Below, piece by piece: positions 10,543-19,231 of a stretch of 64,000 nucleotides of DNA. The translations under genes were made by a program, and so were the position numbers. This stretch comes from Cellvibrio sp. (GTDB lineage Bacteria; Pseudomonadota; Gammaproteobacteria; Pseudomonadales; Cellvibrionaceae): contig JADJRD010000003.1 in assembly GCA_016712405.1 (NCBI GenBank), positions 52,501 through 116,500 on the forward strand, given 5' to 3'. The notes below the pieces were generated by a model. The model had not been told where the DNA came from. It saw only the letters and a program-made list of their open reading frames with translations, and made no database searches. The first letter of the stretch is position 1, and each line of letters begins with the position of its first letter.

Positions 10543-11385
10543 TTAGGCAGCTGGTGCAGCAGCCTTTGGCTTGCGTCCGCGCTTGCTAGCTTTAGCTTTT
10601 GCTGGTTTAGCAGCTTTGGCTTTTTTAGCTTTTGCTGGTTTAGCAGCTTTAGCTTTTTTAGCTTTTGCTGGTTTAGCAGCTTTAGCTTTTTTAGCTTTTG
10701 CTGGTTTAGCAGCTTTGGCTTTTTTAGCTTTTGCTGGTTTAGCAGCTTTAGCTTTTTTAGCTTTTGCTGGTTTCTTTGCAGCTTTTTTAGCTTTAGCAGC
10801 AGCTTTCTTAGCAGCTAATTTTTCTTTAGCGGCGGCTTTTTTTGCAGCTTTTTTAGCTTTGGCTTCTGCTTTTTTAGCTGCAGCTTTAGCTTTGGATGCT
10901 TTTTTTCTGGCGGCAGCTTTAGCTTTAGCAGCAGCTTTTTTAGCAGCAGCTTTAGCTTTAGCAGCAGCTTTCTTCTCAGCTACTTTAGCTTTAGCAGCAG
11001 CTTTTTTAGCAGCAGCTTTAGCTTTAGCAGCAGCTTTCTTCTCAGCTACTTTAGCTTTAGCGGCAGCTTTTTTGGCTGCAACTTTTGCAGCCGCAGCATC
11101 TTTCTTGCCGGCAGCAAGAGCAGCTTTAGCGGCAGCCAATTGTTTTTTGGCTGCTAATACTGCTGCTTTGGCAGCGGCAACTGCTTTAGCTGATTCAGGA
11201 GATTTCTTTTTCTTTCTAGCTGCAGCGGCTTTCTTGCTGGCAGCTTTCACTGCTGCAGAAGCCTTAGCAACATTTTTGGCCAAACCGACCAATGCTTTAA
11301 CAGCATCAGCAGATTTCTTTTCTTGAGCTTTTGAAGCAGATGCTGCCGAGGCAGACTTAACAGCGGTTTTTTTACGTGCAGCCAT
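10543..11385 (-). CDS. algP: AlgP-like histone H1-type Lys/Ala-rich protein
   Basis: 280 residues, almost entirely lysine and alanine with proline, no cysteine, tryptophan or tyrosine. Residues about 1-100 form a basic helical N-terminal part; 100-200 contain degenerate AKVAEKKAAAKAKAAAKK units; 205-259 are five exact 11-residue units KPAKAKKAKAA plus a partial sixth; the tail is RGRKPKAAAPAA. The KPAK-type repeats match AlgP (AlgR3) of Pseudomonas, a histone-H1-like DNA-binding protein linked to alginate gene control; the regulatory role here is inferred. ATG 11385 is preceded by AAGGA. A hydrophobic antisense open frame over the same DNA results from the repeats and is not a gene. Confidence 0.85.
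   Translation of the reverse strand: MAARKKTAVKSASAASASKAQEKKSADAVKALVGLAKNVAKASAAVKAASKKAAAARKKKKSPESAKAVAAAKAAVLAAKKQLAAAKAALAAGKKDAAAAKVAAKKAAAKAKVAEKKAAAKAKAAAKKAAAKAKVAEKKAAAKAKAAAKKAAAKAKAAARKKASKAKAAAKKAEAKAKKAAKKAAAKEKLAAKKAAAKAKKAAKKPAKAKKAKAAKPAKAKKAKAAKPAKAKKAKAAKPAKAKKAKAAKPAKAKKAKAAKPAKAKASKRGRKPKAAAPAA
10594..10773 (-). repeat. 33-bp tandem repeats within the algP-like gene
   Basis: Five full 33-base units (10609-10773) and one partial unit encode the KPAKAKKAKAA repeats. Units differ by one or two silent third-position changes (for example gctttggct versus gctttagct). Repeat number is expected to vary among strains by slippage or recombination, as known for algP in Pseudomonas. 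Confidence 0.9.
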
Positions 11386-12301
11386 GGTGAGCTTCCTTTA
11401 TAGTTTTCAAGGTTAGTGAATGGAATAAAAATTCCAACCATGTATAAATTAAAACTTTATTAAAAAAATTCAAGGTTTTTGCGTAAAAAAACAACGAAAA
11501 AATGCATTTTTCATCAATTTTTTGCAAAAAAAAGGTTTTTGGGAGATTTTTTTTGGAATTATTAAGAGAAAACTCTTTTAGAGCGACTCAAAATCTTTTC
11601 AAAAATCTTTGCTGATGAGTCATGAAAAACTCCATTTGCGACTAAAAATCTTTTCTCGATAAGTCGTTTTTGACTTGAACAGCCACCGAGCAAGCACTTT
11701 AAAAAAATAATATTGCGGGTGTTTTGGGCTTCATTGACTTGTTGCTTGATAGGAAAAATTTTGTTTTTAACATGGATTTGGTTAACCCAAATTAGGTGTA
11801 AAAGAAGAATTTAGCAGAGTTAATGGTGGGCTTCTAAGGCAATGTTTCTATGATTTCGACAGCTATGATCTCTGCTCTTTACTTAAATAAGTTGGAAATT
11901 CACTTGGCGGATAGAGATCGTAAAGTTAGAGCAACACCAAAATGGTTTCCTTTGTGAAGGCTAAGAAGACTTCTGTTGATAGATTCTGAAGTGGGGTTGT
12001 TGATTTGTTGAGGCAAACAAAAAAACGGATTTGACGACTTGTGTTGCCGGCGCTCAAGAAATGAATTTCCCTGGCTTCATTCAGTTAAGGGGTATCTGCT
12101 TTTTGGTATGAGCGCATGAGGTGGATGATTGAGATGCACAGGCAAAGAGCTTCGGTGTCATTTGATACGCATTTTTTATGGCATGGATTTAGGTCTCGAC
12201 CCAGAATTAATTATAGATATGTTGGTTGTACCAATGTGTCGTTTTTGAAAAGAGGTGGTTTCCATTCATCTTCAGGTTTTTATTTGTGAGGGGTATTGAG
12301 C
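11386..12301. other. 916-base interval without a recognisable gene
   Basis: The part next to algP (11440-11600) is very AT-rich with many T and A runs, consistent with promoter and upstream DNA of algP. A similar short direct repeat occurs at about 11581-11600 and 11637-11658 (gcgact, then aaaatcttttc). Further on I see a near-palindrome at 11772-11788 (atttggttaacccaaat) and no open frame with a coding look, RNA gene or mobile element. The promoter of the first exbD gene should lie near its end; a GTGAGGGG ribosome binding site is at 12286-12293. Confidence 0.6.
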
Positions 12302-12718
12302 ATGACTCGAATGAACAGCTCCAATTTATCCAACACTGATGATATAGATTTAACGCCCATGCTGGATGTGGTGTTTATCATGTTGATCTTTTTTATTGTG
12401 GTAGCTTCTTTTGTTAAAGAAGTTGGAATCAATCCCAATGTGCCACCACCTCGACTAGCGATTATCGATGTTGAGCCACAGAATATTCTGGTTCGCATAT
12501 CGGCTGATAATCAAATATGGTTTTTTGAAAAAGAAGGTGAGCGTCGTATTGACTCGCGTGCAATCCGTTCTCTAATTGAACGTGCGCGTGCAGAAAATCC
12601 CAAAGCATCAGTGATTATTCAGGCGAGTGAAAAAGCTGATGCAGCTACTTATGTTTCTGTTGCTGATGCAGTTAAAGAGGCGGATCTTATTCCGATGTTG
12701 GTGCTTCAGTCCGAATAA
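12302..12718 (+). CDS. ExbD/TolR family protein, first of a tandem pair
   Basis: 138 residues: short cytoplasmic N-terminus, a single membrane helix (about residues 21-41) with the family's DLTPMLDVVFIMLIFF motif carrying the proton-path aspartate, and a periplasmic domain. ExbD works with ExbB and TonB to energise outer-membrane receptors, but no ExbB or TonB gene is adjacent. It is about three-quarters identical by eye to the gene at 13127. Start ATG 12302 is chosen over TTG 12296 because GAGGGG at 12288-12293 is correctly spaced. It is followed by its own terminator, so the two genes look like separate units. Confidence 0.88.
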   Translation: MTRMNSSNLSNTDDIDLTPMLDVVFIMLIFFIVVASFVKEVGINPNVPPPRLAIIDVEPQNILVRISADNQIWFFEKEGERRIDSRAIRSLIERARAENPKASVIIQASEKADAATYVSVADAVKEADLIPMLVLQSE

Positions 12719-13126
12719 TAATGCTCCTGAGAAAGCACCCTCTAATATTTGGGGGAGTGCTTTTTCTTCTTTATGGATCAGCTGCAATCGGAGGCCATCA
12801 ATAACAAGAGCCGGCTAACAAATATCCGTAGCGGAAAATCTAGGATAGCTGCTTGATCGATGACTATATGATTAACGATGTTTTTATGGAGGCCGATGCT
12901 CTGATCGGTTCAAAATGGAGTGCTTAATCAGCCTAGAAGATCTTCCTTCTTTATATAGACAGGACGGATTAAATGAGGCGGGTTTAGGCGTGGTATTAAT
13001 GTGTTCGGTTCTTGTCCAAGTCAGGAGTCAAGATTGGAAAATCATAGAGTTTTTGAAGGTAAAGCTGTTAGAATCGCGCCTTCTGGACTATCCTTACCCA
13101 AGTATGAATAACGAGAGGTGCTCAGT
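12719..13126 (+). other. Interval between the two exbD genes
   Basis: 408 bases. It starts with the terminator at 12729-12766; the rest has no convincing open frame or RNA. A GAGAGG ribosome binding site at 13113-13118 belongs to the second exbD. No clear -35/-10 pair could be assigned. Confidence 0.55.
12729..12766 (+). terminator. Probable terminator after first exbD
   Basis: Arms aaagcac and gtgcttt, with imperfect inner pairing (cctct / ggggga), followed by ttcttctttat. Imperfect but well placed 10 bases after the stop. Confidence 0.6.
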
Positions 13127-13549
13127 GTGAGTCGCATGAAAAAAGCCGGTGCCGGCGATGATGGCAACGAAATTGATTTAACGCCCATGTTGGATGTGGT
13201 GTTCATCATGTTAATTTTCTTTATAGTGACAGCGTCATTTGTTAAAGAGCAGGGTATTAACCCTAATGTGCCCCCGCCCAATCCTAATCCGCCTGAGCCT
13301 GATGCGCCTCAGAATATCCTGATACGAATTGCTCCAGATAACCAAATTTGGTTTTTTGACAAAGAAGGTGAGCGTCGTATCGATTCAAGAGCAGTTCGTT
13401 CTGTTATTGAGCGTGCCAAGGCAGAGAATCCTAAAGCGTCTGTGATTATTCAGGCGAGTGTGAAGGCGGATACAGGTACTTACGTAATAGTGGCTGATGC
13501 TGCAAAAGAAGCTAAAGCAACACCCGTGTTAGTGCCTAAAGAAGATTAA
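13127..13549 (+). CDS. ExbD/TolR family protein, second of a tandem pair
   Basis: 140 residues with the same layout as its neighbour: DLTPMLDVVFIMLIFF in the single membrane helix, then a periplasmic domain with PQNILIRI, DNQIWFFDKEGERRIDSRA and NPKASVIIQAS in common. It differs mainly by a proline-rich insert (PNPNPPEPDAP) just outside the membrane. GTG at 13127 is preferred over GTG 13118 because the GAGAGG site ends at 13118. A clear terminator follows. The pair is best explained by tandem duplication; the ExbB partner must be encoded elsewhere. Confidence 0.88.
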   Translation: MSRMKKAGAGDDGNEIDLTPMLDVVFIMLIFFIVTASFVKEQGINPNVPPPNPNPPEPDAPQNILIRIAPDNQIWFFDKEGERRIDSRAVRSVIERAKAENPKASVIIQASVKADTGTYVIVADAAKEAKATPVLVPKED

Positions 13550-13568
13550 TTGAATTTAGGTTTGAATA

Positions 13569-13602
13569 GAGCCACCCAGGATTTCCTCGGTGGCTTTTTT
13601 TA
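13569..13602 (+). terminator. Terminator after second exbD
   Basis: Stem agccacc / ggtggct with a 12-base loop, followed by a T-run, 20 bases after the exbD stop and just before the convergent ybaK-like gene ends at 13609. Confidence 0.88.
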
Positions 13603-13608
13603 TGTTGA

Positions 13609-14133
13609 TTAGAGTTCATAACCTTGATGGATATATTTTTTGGGCAATGAGGTGTGGCGCTTGCGGTAGGCACTGAACTTATCATGCATTGCGTTGGACA
13701 GTAATTGAGTAAATGAACTTGTCGGTATTTTGATTAGGTGAATGTGATCACCTGCTTCTATATAAAGCTCACTTTGGCTTAATAAGTCTTCATCCCAAAT
13801 GACATCCAATCCATAGGCTGTCCCTATCGCTGGAATTGCCCCAGGCGCGCAGTCGTCAAATATTTTTTGTAGTTCTTCTTCATCAACTAATTCTAAATGG
13901 CGATCAAATATTTGATTGAGTGTGTGACGCAGAATTTTGTTGTGGGTGGGAAGGGCGCAAAGCATGTAGTGAAAATCTTCGTCTCGAACTAATACCGCTT
14001 TTACTAAACAATGATCATCGATATTGGCTACTTTTGCAGTGTTGAATGAGCCTTCCGCATAAGCATGTTCAAGTAAAGAGAAGGGAATATCTTTGTCCTT
14101 GAGAAACTTTTCCAGGGTTGCTGCAACGCCCAT
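13609..14133 (-). CDS. YbaK/EbsC-type aminoacyl-tRNA deacylase
   Basis: 174 residues. The YbaK/ProX domain (about residues 20-150) is indicated by the conserved lysine context CLVKAVLVRDED, by LRHTLNQIF, and by GAIPAIGTAYGLDVIWDE, where the family has its GxxPPxG-type loop. Such proteins hydrolyse mischarged aminoacyl-tRNA (Cys-, Ala- or similar tRNAPro and others) in trans. ATG 14133 is preferred over the upstream ATG 14160 because it is preceded by GGAGG and matches the domain boundary. The C-terminal 20 residues (RKRHTSLPKKYIHQG) are an extension beyond the domain. Specific substrate cannot be told from sequence. Confidence 0.85.
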   Translation of the reverse strand: MGVAATLEKFLKDKDIPFSLLEHAYAEGSFNTAKVANIDDHCLVKAVLVRDEDFHYMLCALPTHNKILRHTLNQIFDRHLELVDEEELQKIFDDCAPGAIPAIGTAYGLDVIWDEDLLSQSELYIEAGDHIHLIKIPTSSFTQLLSNAMHDKFSAYRKRHTSLPKKYIHQGYEL

Positions 14134-14262
14134 ATAAAGCCTCCAGAGAGTGTCAAACAATTAGTTTGCTATTTCAGTATAGAGGCTTTTTTTGAAAATC
14201 AATCTTTTGTTTTGGAATCAAATTTTATTTTATATAACAGAGATGCGGGTGTTTACAGAAGA

Positions 14263-14289
14263 TTCAAGCCGCATTTGGTGCGGCTTGAA
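14263..14289. terminator. Perfect hairpin downstream of the aminotransferase gene
   Basis: Eleven-base perfect stem ttcaagccgca / tgcggcttgaa with a five-base loop, nine bases after the aminotransferase stop on the minus strand. No T-run follows, so it may stop or stabilise the transcript without being a classical terminator. Confidence 0.55.
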
Positions 14290-14297
14290 TGCAAACG

Positions 14298-15581
14298 TTA
14301 AGCAAGTTTTGCAATTGCGTTGCGAACACTGGCTAACTTGACGCAGGTGACAAAGACTTCCATTGCGCCGACCACTTCTGGCACTGTTGGAACCGATGGT
14401 GCAATACGAATGTTGCGATCTTCAGGATCTTTTCCATAAGGAAAAGTGGCGCCTGCAGGTGTTAATTTTACGCCGGCTTCAGCGGCTAAGCGCACAGTTT
14501 CTTTTGCACAATTGTTGCGAGTGTCAAATGAAACAAAATAACCACCTACCGGTTTTTCCCATGCGCCCAAATCGGTTCCAGCAAAGGCATTGTTCAATGC
14601 AGTTAATACCGCTTCAAAGCGTGGATTTAATAAATTCGCATGTTTTTTCATGTGATTCATTAATGCTGTGCGATCAGGTAAAAAACGTGTGTGACGAATT
14701 TGATTAACTTTGTCTGGGCCAATCGTGCAAGCACTCAATGCTTTTTTAATGCCAGTTAAATTGGCCGCGCTGGCGGCGATAAACGCAACACCGGCTCCTG
14801 CTTGTGTAATTTTAGATGTGGATGCAAATTGAATAACAGAATCTTCTGTTCCATTACGACGACAAGCGTCCAGAATGGAAGATAATTCAGGTGCATGATC
14901 AATTAAATCGTGAACGGAATAAGCGTTATCCCAAAACACACGGAAATTGGCACTGGCGATGAGACCTAATTTTGCAATGCGGTCAACGGCTTCATTGCTG
15001 TAAACAACACCGGTTGGATTGGAGTATTTTGGAACACACCAAATTCCTTTAATGGAAGCATCGGCTTTGATCATGGATTCAACTTTGTCCATATCGGGGC
15101 CAGTAGCGGTCATGGGGACTGTGACCATTTTAATGCCGAGTTGTTCGCAAATCGTAAAGTGACGATCGTATCCTGGAACAGGGCATAAAAATTTCACATC
15201 GGGTTCATTTTTCCATGCGCTAGCGGCGTCTTTCAAACCGAAGAGGTAAGCCGTTAAGGCTACTTGGAACATTAAAGTTAAGCTGCTGCTGCCACCTACC
15301 AGAATATTCGCAGGCTCAACCCCCATGATATGGGCACCTAATTGTTTGGCTTCGGGTAATCCATCCAGTCCGCCATAATTACGGGTGTCGGTGCCGTCAG
15401 CGGCGGTGTAATTACCTTGTAAAATCCCGTCAAGAGCATCTGAAAGATCGAGTTGTTCAGAGGAGGGCTTCCCGCGAGTTAGATCGAGATTCAATTTTTT
15501 GGCTTTGATTGACTCGTATGCAGCGGATAATTCTGTTTCCCAGCTGCGGAGTTGTTCAAGGGATGCGTTGTTGAGTTGCAA
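14298..15581 (-). CDS. PLP-dependent class I/II aminotransferase, type Ic aspartate aminotransferase-like
   Basis: 427 residues. Conserved fold-type I features are present: LVGGSSSLTLMFQ near residue 95, CPVPGYDRHF, KYSNPTGVVYS (cofactor-binding Asn/Pro), the FWDNAYSVHD aspartate, and the lysine in ASTSKITQAGAGVAF that forms the Schiff base with PLP. The overall pattern matches the atypical Ic group (Pfam Aminotran_MocR-like, known in Corynebacterium AspT) that transaminates aspartate and 2-oxoglutarate. The start is TTG at 15581, preceded by GAGGA at good spacing. It is monocistronic between a convergent hairpin and the M48 gene. Confidence 0.87.
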   Translation of the reverse strand: MQLNNASLEQLRSWETELSAAYESIKAKKLNLDLTRGKPSSEQLDLSDALDGILQGNYTAADGTDTRNYGGLDGLPEAKQLGAHIMGVEPANILVGGSSSLTLMFQVALTAYLFGLKDAASAWKNEPDVKFLCPVPGYDRHFTICEQLGIKMVTVPMTATGPDMDKVESMIKADASIKGIWCVPKYSNPTGVVYSNEAVDRIAKLGLIASANFRVFWDNAYSVHDLIDHAPELSSILDACRRNGTEDSVIQFASTSKITQAGAGVAFIAASAANLTGIKKALSACTIGPDKVNQIRHTRFLPDRTALMNHMKKHANLLNPRFEAVLTALNNAFAGTDLGAWEKPVGGYFVSFDTRNNCAKETVRLAAEAGVKLTPAGATFPYGKDPEDRNIRIAPSVPTVPEVVGAMEVFVTCVKLASVRNAIAKLA

Positions 15582-15634
15582 AGCAGTGTCCTCTATAGGT
15601 CGTGGATTAAATTCAGGTCTGCATTATAGCCAGT

Positions 15635-17557
15635 TTAGGCTGCGTTTGAATCGGTCATTATTGGGGGGATTGGGCAGTCTAGTGCAGCTGCTACAGCGCG
15701 CAATAGTTCGGCTTCACGCAAAGTCACCTTGCCATCTGCCATTACACATTGGCTTAGTGCTTTTAGCAGTTTGGGCTTTTGCAGTGGTTTAAGTTGGTTG
15801 AGTTTTTCGAGTGCGCTATCAACATGGGTCAGTGTGAGTTTTTGTTTCTCAATTAAATTCAGTTGATCCAGCGCTAATTCATTTTTTCCGGCATTGAATG
15901 CGTTGCTGATTTCCTGCGGATCTTTACTGCTGGCGTGCGCGAGCATGGATAAGAGTTGTGAGAGCTCATTGACTGTATCGGCCAACAAATAAATTTGTGG
16001 GCCTGTGGGTAATTCCAGCAAGTAATGACGCAGGGTGTGATTAATTGCCCATTCCATCCCGCTGATGCGATTGTCAGCATAAATTAATTTCTGTACAGCC
16101 AATAAAAATAAATCGATAGAAGCGCGATCTAATGTTTTTAAGCTAGGCAAGCTTAATTCCATTAACGGCAACCGAGAGTTTTCATCAGCATCCAGGGCTT
16201 TTTCAGCGGTTCCTAATAAGGATTGCAATGCATCGTCACTAAATAGCTCCGTCAGCAGTTGCCATTGATGATTTTTTTCCTGAGCGTTTTTACTCAGCAG
16301 CAAACCAAAAACAACTCCTTGAGCCTGTAAGGGGTTGCGGGTGGCCTGACGCAAGCCTTCATCCAATTGATTCAGTGTGCTTTGCGCGTAAGCCAAATGA
16401 TCTGATGATGGTTGACCAATTTGATTTAAAGCTGACATCACGCCTATCGCAGCTTCTGGCGAAATGGAGGATCGAACTGTGGAGCTTGTAGTATTCGCAG
16501 TTAAAGCAGAATGACTTTCTTCGGTGTCCTTTTGTGCGTAAATAAATTCGCCGTTCCACCGGGGTTCAATGCGTTTAATGCGTTCTTGTAGTTTGGGGTG
16601 TGTGTCCATCAAGCTCAAAAAGTGGCTAATTCCATCAGCAAAATACAAGTGTGAAAATTCGGCGGCATTGGGACTGCTGAGTTGAGAGCTGCCAGAGTGA
16701 CCGCCCAATTTTTTTAGCGCATTACCTATCCCTTGTGGATTGCGGGTGTATTGCACAGAAGAAGCATCGGCTAAAAATTCGCGCTGGCGACTAACGGCAG
16801 CCTTAATCAAATTGCCAAAAAAAGTACCGGCATAACCTATGACCATTAATCCCAAACCAAAAGCGATAATGGCGAATTTACTATTGTCTTTGCTGGATCG
16901 GCTTCTTGAATAGAAACCGTTGCGCACAAGAAATTGTCCGATTAAACCTAACAATAATATGCCATGTAAAATTGCGACCAGACGCATATTTAGTTTCATG
17001 TCCCCATGAAAAACATGGCTGAATTCATGGGCGATCACGCCTTGTAACTCTTCGCGGTTTAACAATTCAATTGCGCCACGCGTAATGCCTATGACTGCAT
17101 CACGCGAGCTATGCCCAGCGGCAAATGCATTAACGCTCTCATCTTCAATTACATAAACAGGGGGGACAGGAACGCCAGCGGCTATTGCCATTTCCTCCAC
17201 AACATTTAACACCTTGCGTTCAGCAAATATTTTTGTTTCGCCGTTGAGAAGATTTCCTCCTAGCGCTTCAGCGACAGTTTTGCCGCCAGATTTAATTTGA
17301 AAAAATTTGTAGAGGCTGCCACCTAGAATTATCAGGATAATTATCAAGCTGATAATGCCAAACATTTGTGGTGTGACTGAGTTGAAAATGCCGACATGCT
17401 CATAAGTGTATTCTTGAGATTCTTGCCGAGCATAAAAAACTGCGACAGCAACAAATAGTGTCGTGATGGTGATCAGCGAGATCACCGCCATAGCTAACAG
17501 AAAAATCAAATGGCGCGTTTTTTTGCGCGCCAAATCCTGCTGTTCAAAGAAATTCAC
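15635..17557 (-). CDS. M48 family membrane metallopeptidase with TerB-like C-terminus
   Basis: 640 residues. Two N-terminal membrane helices (about 18-42 and 65-84) precede an HtpX-like M48 domain: HEFSH zinc motif at residues 177-181, the third ligand in the REFLADASSVQYTR segment, and two further helices around 192-212 and 228-252. After about residue 330 comes a low-similarity spacer and a helical C-terminus (about 520-630) ending in KALSQCVMADGKVTLREAELLRAVA, which looks TerB-like. It starts with GTG at 17557, 21 bases after the lemA stop. M48-LemA pairs are common; they are thought to act in membrane protein quality control. The function of this long version is not established. Confidence 0.88.
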   Translation of the reverse strand: MNFFEQQDLARKKTRHLIFLLAMAVISLITITTLFVAVAVFYARQESQEYTYEHVGIFNSVTPQMFGIISLIIILIILGGSLYKFFQIKSGGKTVAEALGGNLLNGETKIFAERKVLNVVEEMAIAAGVPVPPVYVIEDESVNAFAAGHSSRDAVIGITRGAIELLNREELQGVIAHEFSHVFHGDMKLNMRLVAILHGILLLGLIGQFLVRNGFYSRSRSSKDNSKFAIIAFGLGLMVIGYAGTFFGNLIKAAVSRQREFLADASSVQYTRNPQGIGNALKKLGGHSGSSQLSSPNAAEFSHLYFADGISHFLSLMDTHPKLQERIKRIEPRWNGEFIYAQKDTEESHSALTANTTSSTVRSSISPEAAIGVMSALNQIGQPSSDHLAYAQSTLNQLDEGLRQATRNPLQAQGVVFGLLLSKNAQEKNHQWQLLTELFSDDALQSLLGTAEKALDADENSRLPLMELSLPSLKTLDRASIDLFLLAVQKLIYADNRISGMEWAINHTLRHYLLELPTGPQIYLLADTVNELSQLLSMLAHASSKDPQEISNAFNAGKNELALDQLNLIEKQKLTLTHVDSALEKLNQLKPLQKPKLLKALSQCVMADGKVTLREAELLRAVAAALDCPIPPIMTDSNAA

Positions 17558-17578
17558 TCAGTTTATCCGGTCAATTAA

Positions 17579-18184
17579 TTAAAATTGGATTTTAGGTGCG
17601 GCTTGAATTTGTGCGCTGTCTTCAAATTCCAGTAATTTGGCATCCTCGACATGACCAAAGCTTTTGGCGACCAATACAGGAGGAAAAGTTTGTTTGTAAG
17701 TGTTGTATGCCGTTACAGCATCATTAAAGGCTTGGCGAGCAAATGAAATTTTATTTTCTGTACTGGTGAGCTCTTCCGAAACTTGCATCATGTTTTGTGA
17801 TGCTTTCAAATCGGGATAAGCTTCCATTACTACATTTAATCGGCTCATTGCGCTAGCCAGTGCACCTTCGGCGGCACCTAATTGCGAAATGGCGGCAGCG
17901 CTGGTGGGGTCTGCAGCAGCAGCTTTCAACCCAGTGGCAGCTTGATTACGCGCCGCAATAACCGCTTCCAAGGTTTCGCGTTCGTGTTTGATATAACCTT
18001 TGGCTGTTTCAACCAAATTAGGGATTAAATCATAACGACGTTTAAGCTGAACTTCGATTTGGGAAAAGCCATTTTCAAAGCGATTTTTCAGCGTAACCAG
18101 TTGGTTGTAGACACCAATAAAGTAAAACACCAAAACAGCCAGTATCACCAAAATCACAATAGTAGCGATCATAATGTCATCCAA
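17579..18184 (-). CDS. lemA: LemA family protein
   Basis: 201 residues. An N-terminal membrane helix (about residues 5-25) is followed by the LemA helical domain with the hallmark stretch YNQLVTLKNRFENGFSQIEV (first 20 residues only quoted) and RRYDLIPNLVETAKGY. It forms a two-gene unit with the M48 peptidase downstream (21 bases). LemA proteins are inner-membrane proteins with large cytoplasmic coiled domains; their biochemical role is not defined, though pairing with M48 proteases is frequent. Confidence 0.92.
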   Translation of the reverse strand: MDDIMIATIVILVILAVLVFYFIGVYNQLVTLKNRFENGFSQIEVQLKRRYDLIPNLVETAKGYIKHERETLEAVIAARNQAATGLKAAAADPTSAAAISQLGAAEGALASAMSRLNVVMEAYPDLKASQNMMQVSEELTSTENKISFARQAFNDAVTAYNTYKQTFPPVLVAKSFGHVEDAKLLEFEDSAQIQAAPKIQF

Positions 18185-18268
18185 TTATCAGTAGGTTAAA
18201 AGCAGGGTTAAATTGTGTGTCATAAGACACGGGCTGATATTAACAGGCCGCACAAGATACACAATAGG

Positions 18269-18859
18269 TTAGTCAGTTTGATTTCCAAATAGCTGTTGAT
18301 CTATCAAGTCGCATAAACAAAAAATGGATAACAAATGGATTTCATGAATGCGCGGCATGGAGTTACTGGGTGCGCGCAATTCAATATCCCGATGATCCAA
18401 CAGTGTGGTTATATCGCCACCATCGGCGCCTGTGAGAGCGATCACTTGAATATCTTTATCATGTGCAGCACTGATCGATTGCAACAGGTTGCTACTTTTC
18501 CCTTGATCGCTGATTAAGACCAAAATATCGCCCGCTTGGCCAAGAGAGCGTAACTGTTTTGCATAAATGTCATTTAAACCATAGTCCCGACTAATCGCTG
18601 TTTGGGTGGTGACATCGGCACCGAGATGCAGAGCGGGTAATCCCGGTCTTTCTTGCTCGAATCGATTGATTAAACAGCTAGTCAAAATTTGTGCTTGTGC
18701 TGATGAAATACCATTTCCGCAACACATAATTTTTTTGTCGTTCAACAAAGCATTGACTATGGATTGACTGGCGGACACTAACAAAGGAGGAAGATTTTCA
18801 CCTGCATTCATACAGGCTTCGATACTTTCATGAAAAATATTGATAATTCGTTGTTCCAT
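18269..18859 (-). CDS. diaA: SIS-domain DnaA initiator-associating protein DiaA
   Basis: 196 residues covering one SIS domain. Visible motifs are CCGNGISSAQAQ (phosphosugar-type loop), ADVTTQTAISRDYGLNDIYAKQL (cited in part), GDILVLISDQGKSSNLLQSI and HEIHLLSIFCLCDLID, which is the GmhA/DiaA C-terminal helix. In E. coli diaA (yraO) follows yraN and binds DnaA to stimulate initiation; the same order lpoA-yraN-diaA is seen here, nine bases after yraN. The sedoheptulose isomerase GmhA is the main alternative, but the gene order favours DiaA. Confidence 0.88.
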   Translation of the reverse strand: MEQRIINIFHESIEACMNAGENLPPLLVSASQSIVNALLNDKKIMCCGNGISSAQAQILTSCLINRFEQERPGLPALHLGADVTTQTAISRDYGLNDIYAKQLRSLGQAGDILVLISDQGKSSNLLQSISAAHDKDIQVIALTGADGGDITTLLDHRDIELRAPSNSMPRIHEIHLLSIFCLCDLIDQQLFGNQTD

Positions 18860-18868
18860 AAGTTTTCT

Positions 18869-19231
18869 CTATACACCAAAAGCGTTGATGATCCAATTGG
18901 AGTCCCGAATGCTATTGTGTTGTATGGCAATTACATCAAAACGACAGGCAACTTTATCGGTAAGATGTTTTTGTTGAAGATAATAGCTGGCAGTGTTCAT
19001 AATTTTTCGTCGCTTTTGTTTATCGACTGATTCTGCTGCATTAGTAAAAAAAGGATTAGTTCTAAGCCGAACCTCAACAAACACCAGCGCCTCTTGATCA
19101 CGCATGATTAAATCTATCTCGCCCAATTTGCAACGAAAATTTTTTTCGAGTGTTACCAATCCTTTTGTGCGCAAAAAACTTTCGGCCATATCTTCAGCCT
19201 TTTGCCCTTTGCTTAAATGGTCGTTATTCAT
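18869..19231 (-). CDS. yraN: YraN family (UPF0102) endonuclease-like protein
   Basis: 120 residues. The family signature is complete: KGQKAEDMAESFL, then FRCKLGEIDLIMRD and LVFVEVRLR, which together form an Asp/Glu-x-Lys type nuclease-like core (GEIDLI...VFVEV[RK]), here with arginine where many members have lysine. The ATG at 19231 overlaps the lpoA stop by eight bases, so translation is probably coupled. A longer frame upstream of 19231 lies inside lpoA and is not part of this gene. Its role is not established; Holliday-junction-resolvase-like folding is known for the family. Confidence 0.9.
   Translation of the reverse strand: MNNDHLSKGQKAEDMAESFLRTKGLVTLEKNFRCKLGEIDLIMRDQEALVFVEVRLRTNPFFTNAAESVDKQKRRKIMNTASYYLQQKHLTDKVACRFDVIAIQHNSIRDSNWIINAFGV

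Noticed and set aside
10594..10773. Regular 33-bp repeats as a possible CRISPR array
   Set aside because: Units are directly adjacent without spacers and encode a repeated peptide in frame.
10571..11326. A 251-codon hydrophobic frame antisense to the algP-like gene
   Set aside because: It is the mirror of Lys/Ala codon repeats (Leu/Ala/Phe runs); the minus-strand protein matches a known family and has a proper start.
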